Shown one piece after another: positions 60,336 to 64,000 of a stretch of 64,000 nucleotides of DNA. Location: the NCBI RefSeq assembly GCF_030758975.1, contig NZ_CP132359.1, positions 3,075,366 to 3,139,365 on the forward strand. The letters run 5' to 3'. The notes below the pieces were generated by a model, which saw only the letters and a list, made by a program, of their open reading frames with translations, was not told the origin of the DNA and ran no database searches. Each line of letters opens with the position of its first letter. The first letter of the stretch is position 1. Source of the stretch: Bosea beijingensis. GTDB taxonomy: Bacteria; Pseudomonadota; Alphaproteobacteria; Rhizobiales; Beijerinckiaceae. The translations under genes were made by a program, and so were the position numbers.

Positions 60336-60746
60336 TCAGTTGTCGAGGCGTTCGTTCGGCCGGTCGGTGCCCCACATCTTCTCGAGATTGTAGAACTGGC
60401 GCACTTCGGGCCGGAAGACGTGGATGATGATGTCGCCGGTATCGAGCAGAACCCAGTCGCAAGCCGGCATGCCCTCGACCTGCGGCGACGGCTTTCCGGA
60501 ATTCTTGATGGCTTCGATCAGGGCTTCGGCGATCGCGGCGACATGGCGGTTGACGTTGCCCGACGCGATGATCATCGCATCCGCCAGCGAGGTCTTGCCC
60601 ACGAGGTCGATCACCGTGATGTCCTCGGCCTTCATGTCCTCGAGGACACGCTGGGCGAGGGCGATGCTGTCGGCAGAAGGATTCTCCGCGACGGCAGCCT
60701 GGGGAAGCGGCTTCGGCTCGGCTTCACCAAGGGTTTGACGGGTCAG
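60336..60746 (-). CDS. rsfS: Ribosomal silencing factor RsfS, probable CTG start
   Basis: RsfS binds L14 and keeps ribosomal subunits apart. The core is TSLADAMIIASGNVNRHVAAIA, GMPACDWVLLDTGDIIIHV and RQFYNLEKMWG. The only ATG (60635) falls inside the conserved first helix, and would remove it. Extending the frame upstream gives SIALAQRVLEDMKAEDITVI, which completes it, but no ATG, GTG or TTG precedes it. CTG 60746 has AGAGGA 9 bases upstream and yields a 136-residue protein. Between nadD and rlmH, its standard place. Confidence 0.88.
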   Translation of the reverse strand: MTRQTLGEAEPKPLPQAAVAENPSADSIALAQRVLEDMKAEDITVIDLVGKTSLADAMIIASGNVNRHVAAIAEALIEAIKNSGKPSPQVEGMPACDWVLLDTGDIIIHVFRPEVRQFYNLEKMWGTDRPNERLDN

Positions 60747-60816
60747 TGACGTATCCTCTCGATCCTGATGCGCATTGGGCGCGATGGGTCCAAAATAAGC
60801 CGGAAGGCGCGGGAGT

Positions 60817-61440
60817 TCAATCGCGGCCGGCCTGTTTGCGCAGCATCGTCGAGGATAGCGTCGAGCGCTTGCCGTGCAGGAAAACCCAGGCCGGAGGCTT
60901 CATGCGCGGCAGGCTCGCGGCCCGGCTTTCGGGCAGGCGCCAGCGCGACAGCCAGTTGGCGGCGGGCGAGGCCATGGCGCTGTGGGTCGATCCCGGCCGG
61001 TCGATGATCGCGATCGGCATCATCCGGGCGATGGTGCGCCATTCGTTCCAGCGGTGGAAGCCAGCGAGATTGTCGGAGCCCATGATCCAGACGAAGTTTA
61101 CGCCCGGACAGCGGCGCTTCAGCGCGCGCAACGTGTCGGCAGTGTAGCGGGTGCGCAGCATTGCCTCGACGCCGGTAACGTCGATGCGGGCACGGCCGGC
61201 AACGCCTTCGGCCTGGCGGATGCGCTCGGCCAGCGAGGGCAGCCTGGCATTGTCCTTCAGCGGGTTGCCGGGCGTGACCAGCCACCAGACGCGGTCGAGC
61301 TGGAGGCGGCGCAGGGCGGTGAGGCTCGTGAGCCGGTGCCCGTCATGGGCCGGGTTGAAGCTGCCGCCGAACAGGCCGATGCGCAGCCCGGGTGCGAAGG
61401 TGGGCAGCCGGGACGGCAGGCGCGCAAACTCGCTCGTCAT
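60817..61440 (-). CDS. nadD: Nicotinate-nucleotide adenylyltransferase
   Basis: A 207-residue enzyme making deamido-NAD. The nucleotidyl-transferase motif is GLFGGSFNPAHDGH; WLVTPGNPLKD and FVWIMGSDNLAGFHRW are the substrate blocks. The C-terminal SxxxxRK-type motif is in the RSTLSSTMLR segment. Fifteen bases separate it from proA. Confidence 0.95.
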   Translation of the reverse strand: MTSEFARLPSRLPTFAPGLRIGLFGGSFNPAHDGHRLTSLTALRRLQLDRVWWLVTPGNPLKDNARLPSLAERIRQAEGVAGRARIDVTGVEAMLRTRYTADTLRALKRRCPGVNFVWIMGSDNLAGFHRWNEWRTIARMMPIAIIDRPGSTHSAMASPAANWLSRWRLPESRAASLPRMKPPAWVFLHGKRSTLSSTMLRKQAGRD

Positions 61441-61455
61441 GCGCCGGGCTTCGCC

Positions 61456-62760
61456 TCAGGGCCGGGTCTGGCCCGCGCCATGGACGCGGTACTTGAAGGA
61501 GCAGAGCTGCTCGACGCTGACGGGGCCGCGCGCATGCATGCGGCCGGTGGCGATGCCGATCTCGGCGCCGAAACCGAACTCGCCGCCATCGGCGAACTGG
61601 GTCGAGGCGTTGTGGATGACGATGGCGGAATCGACCTCGGCGAGGAAGCGGGCGGCGGCGGCCTCGTCGGCGGTGACGATGGCATCGGTGTGGTGCGAGC
61701 CGTAGCGTTCGATGTGGTCGATCGCGGCGTCGAGGCCGGGCACCGTCCTCACCGCGATGATCCGGTCGAGATATTCGGTCGCCCAGTCCACTTCGGTGGC
61801 AGTGCTCACACGCGCATCGACGGCGCGGGCCGCTTCATCGCCGCGCACGGCGCAGCCGGCTTCGAGCAGGGCGGTGACCAGCGGGGCGAGATGCGTGCCG
61901 GCGCAGGCCTCGTCGACAAGCAAGGTCTCGGCCGCGCCGCAGACGCCGGTGCGGCGGAGCTTGGCGTTGAGCAGGATCTCGCGCGCCATGGCGAGATCGG
62001 CCTTCGCATCGACATAGACGTGGCAGTTGCCGTCGAGATGGGCGAAGACCGGCACGCGCGCCTCGCTCTGGACGCGGGCCACGAGGCTCTTGCCGCCGCG
62101 CGGCACGACGACGTCGATATTGCCGTTGAGCCCGGAAAGGATTTCGCCGACCGCGGCGCGGTCGCGCGTCGGCACGAGCTGGATCGCGTCGCCGGGCAGG
62201 CCGGCGGCCTCCAGGCCCTCGCGCATCGCGGTGGCGATCTCGGTCGAGGAACGGAAGGAATCGGAGCCGGCGCGCAGGATCGCGGCATTGCCGCTCTTCA
62301 AACAGAGAGCGCCGGCATCGGCCGTGACGTTCGGCCGGCTCTCGAAGATCACGGCGATGACGCCGAGCGGGGTCGCGACGCGCTCGAAGCGCAGGCCGTT
62401 CGGCCGGGTCCATTCCGCCAGCACGCGGCCAAGCGGATCCGGCAGCTCGGCAACCTCGGCGACGGCGTCGGCGATAGCGGCGAGGCGTTTCTCGTCGAGG
62501 GCGAGGCGGTCGATGAAGGAGCCGCTCAGGCCCGCCGCTTTGCCGTCGATGAGATCCTGCGCGTTGGCCGCCAGGATTTTTGCGCTGCGGGCGCGCAGCG
62601 CATCGGCCATGGCGAGGAGGGCGGCGTTGCGCTGCTGGGCCGGGCTGAGCGCGACCTTGCGTGCGGCCGCACGGGAGCGCCGGCCGATATCCTGCATGAC
62701 GCCGCCGATATCGGTGGCCTCGTTCGTCGCGATGATGCGCAATGCGCTGTCGCCGGTCAT
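61456..62760 (-). CDS. proA: Gamma-glutamyl phosphate reductase
   Basis: A 434-residue NADPH-dependent enzyme of proline synthesis. The family blocks are [43 protein letters not shown], and the catalytic Cys in [18 protein letters not shown] 62760 (start MTGDSALRI) is chosen; a TTG five codons upstream gives a longer version. It follows proB on the same strand after 48 bases. Confidence 0.95.
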   Translation of the reverse strand: MTGDSALRIIATNEATDIGGVMQDIGRRSRAAARKVALSPAQQRNAALLAMADALRARSAKILAANAQDLIDGKAAGLSGSFIDRLALDEKRLAAIADAVAEVAELPDPLGRVLAEWTRPNGLRFERVATPLGVIAVIFESRPNVTADAGALCLKSGNAAILRAGSDSFRSSTEIATAMREGLEAAGLPGDAIQLVPTRDRAAVGEILSGLNGNIDVVVPRGGKSLVARVQSEARVPVFAHLDGNCHVYVDAKADLAMAREILLNAKLRRTGVCGAAETLLVDEACAGTHLAPLVTALLEAGCAVRGDEAARAVDARVSTATEVDWATEYLDRIIAVRTVPGLDAAIDHIERYGSHHTDAIVTADEAAAARFLAEVDSAIVIHNASTQFADGGEFGFGAEIGIATGRMHARGPVSVEQLCSFKYRVHGAGQTRP

Positions 62761-62808
62761 CTCGTTCCAGCCCAAGGTTTGCCGGCGATGGCCGGCCCGT
62801 GAGAAAGC

Positions 62809-63933
62809 TTAGCCTAGCCCGAGCGCCATGTCGTCCCGGTGGATCATCTCGGCGCGGCCGGGATAGCCGAGCACGGTCTCGATATCGCGCGAGGCCTTGC
62901 CGAGCACCAAGGCGGCCTCGGAGGCGTCGTAGGCGACGAGGCCGCGGCCGAGCAATTGCCCCTCGGGGTCGCGGATCAGCACGGCATCGCCGCGCGCGAA
63001 CTCGCCCTCGATCCGGGTGACGCCGACCGGCAGCAGGCTCGCGCCGCCGCGGAGCGCACGGGCCGCGCCGGCATCGAGATGCAGCGTGCCGCGCGGCTCC
63101 AGCGAGCCGGCGATCCAGGTCTTGCGGGCGGTGGCGGGCGTCGAGGCGGTGAGGAACCAGGTGCAGCGACCGCCCTCGGCGACGCTGGCCAGCGGGTTCT
63201 TGGCGCGCCCGTCGGCGATCAGCATATGGGTGCCGCCGGCCGCCGCGATCTTGCCGGCCTCGATCTTGGTGCGCATGCCGCCGCGCGAGAGCTCGGAGGC
63301 CGCGCCACCGGCCATGGCGTCGATCTCCGGCGTGATGCGCTCCACCACTGGAATATGCCGCGCGCTCGGATCCTTGGCGGGCGGGGCCGTATAGAGGCCG
63401 TCGATATCCGAGAACAGCACCAGCAGGTCGGCGCCGGCCATGGTCGCGACGCGGGCGGCGAGCCGGTCATTGTCGCCATAGCGGATCTCGGTGGTGGCGA
63501 CCGTGTCGTTCTCGTTGATGACGGGGATGGCGCGCAGGTCGAGCAGGCGGCCGAGCGTCGCGCGCGCGTTGAGGTAGCGGCGCCGCTGCTCGGTATCGGC
63601 CAGCGTCAGCAGCACTTGCCCGGCGGTGAGGCCATGGGCGCCGAGCGCTTCGGCCCAGTTGCGGGCGAGCGCGATCTGGCCGACGGCGGCGGCGGCCTGG
63701 CTCTCCTCCAGGCGCAAGGGGCCGGAGGGCAGGCCGAGCACGGTGCGCCCGAGCGCGATCGCGCCGGAGGAGACGACGAGCACGTCGGCACCGCGCTGGT
63801 GCAGGTCGGCGAGATCCTCGGCCAGCGCCGCGAGCCAGGCATGGCGCAGGCGGCCGCGGCCGCGGTCAACCAGCAGGCTGGAGCCGACCTTGACAACGAT
63901 GCGGCGGAAATCGGAGAGCTGGGGCGTCTTCAC
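62809..63933 (-). CDS. proB: Glutamate 5-kinase
   Basis: A 374-residue enzyme that makes gamma-glutamyl phosphate. The amino-acid kinase domain shows [26 protein letters not shown], and [20 protein letters not shown]; the C-terminal PUA domain begins near residue 275. GTG 63933 places the first strand correctly and gives the usual length; the frame stays open to the window edge, so a start further upstream cannot be fully excluded. Confidence 0.95.
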   Translation of the reverse strand: MKTPQLSDFRRIVVKVGSSLLVDRGRGRLRHAWLAALAEDLADLHQRGADVLVVSSGAIALGRTVLGLPSGPLRLEESQAAAAVGQIALARNWAEALGAHGLTAGQVLLTLADTEQRRRYLNARATLGRLLDLRAIPVINENDTVATTEIRYGDNDRLAARVATMAGADLLVLFSDIDGLYTAPPAKDPSARHIPVVERITPEIDAMAGGAASELSRGGMRTKIEAGKIAAAGGTHMLIADGRAKNPLASVAEGGRCTWFLTASTPATARKTWIAGSLEPRGTLHLDAGAARALRGGASLLPVGVTRIEGEFARGDAVLIRDPEGQLLGRGLVAYDASEAALVLGKASRDIETVLGYPGRAEMIHRDDMALGLG

Positions 63934-64000
63934 GGGGAGCACGACGTTGTTGCTGCAGTCGTCCTGCCTGTTGGGGAAAATGCCGCGCTTGTAAAGCATA

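Overview
The window is a GC-rich chromosomal segment of an alphaproteobacterium of the order Hyphomicrobiales, most likely Bosea or a close relative. This is inferred from gene content and order: sarcosine oxidase soxA-soxG followed by purU; GapR (DUF2312); a SUV3-like helicase, S4 protein, 7Fe ferredoxin and CarD in a row; and the run proB-proA-nadD-rsfS-rlmH-envC-ctpA-deacetylase-rppH. No marker gene fixes the genus. Layout: (1) 1-4385, sarcosine oxidase alpha (5' end outside the window) and gamma subunits plus PurU, a one-carbon catabolic block. (2) 4386-5349, a collapsed IS3-family insertion sequence. (3) 5350-25056, an integrated genomic island of about 19.7 kb bounded by a 19-bp direct repeat, one copy of which is the 3' end of an intact tRNA-Arg(ACG). 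(4) 25117-64000, ordinary chromosomal genes: rpmJ, pyruvate kinase, glycerate kinase, GapR, a LysR/nitroreductase pair, two cell-wall enzymes, an NtrC-type regulator, PepF, an outer-membrane barrel, KdsD, a MerR regulator, the helicase-to-CarD run, an M48 protease, tRNA-Arg(CCU), an MFS transporter and the envelope/ribosome/proline run. The island is the part to study. It has a tyrosine recombinase at each end and a serine recombinase inside. Its left half (8.3-12.3 kb) holds a helix-turn-helix/dynamin-like GTPase fusion preceded by a 42-bp near-perfect palindrome that overlaps its probable promoter, a small basic protein, a uracil-DNA-glycosylase-like protein with a possible Fe-S cluster, and an overlapping EVE-domain (modified-base reader) gene. 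I read this as a candidate system that senses modified phage DNA; function is inference. The right half holds a double-HTH/DNA methyltransferase fusion, a DEDDh exonuclease, a membrane J-domain protein with an unknown partner, a YgjP-type metalloprotease next to a 5'-truncated type I restriction subunit HsdR, and a helicase-primase with an elaborate leader structure. The right-end integrase lies between two perfect 85-bp inverted repeats that both carry the tRNA attachment core, so the integrase segment could invert without damage to its reading frame. In the core region two genes, rsfS and a divergent polysaccharide deacetylase, appear to lack ATG/GTG/TTG starts and probably use CTG and ACG. 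All calls rest on reading the sequence and on family knowledge; no database search was possible.
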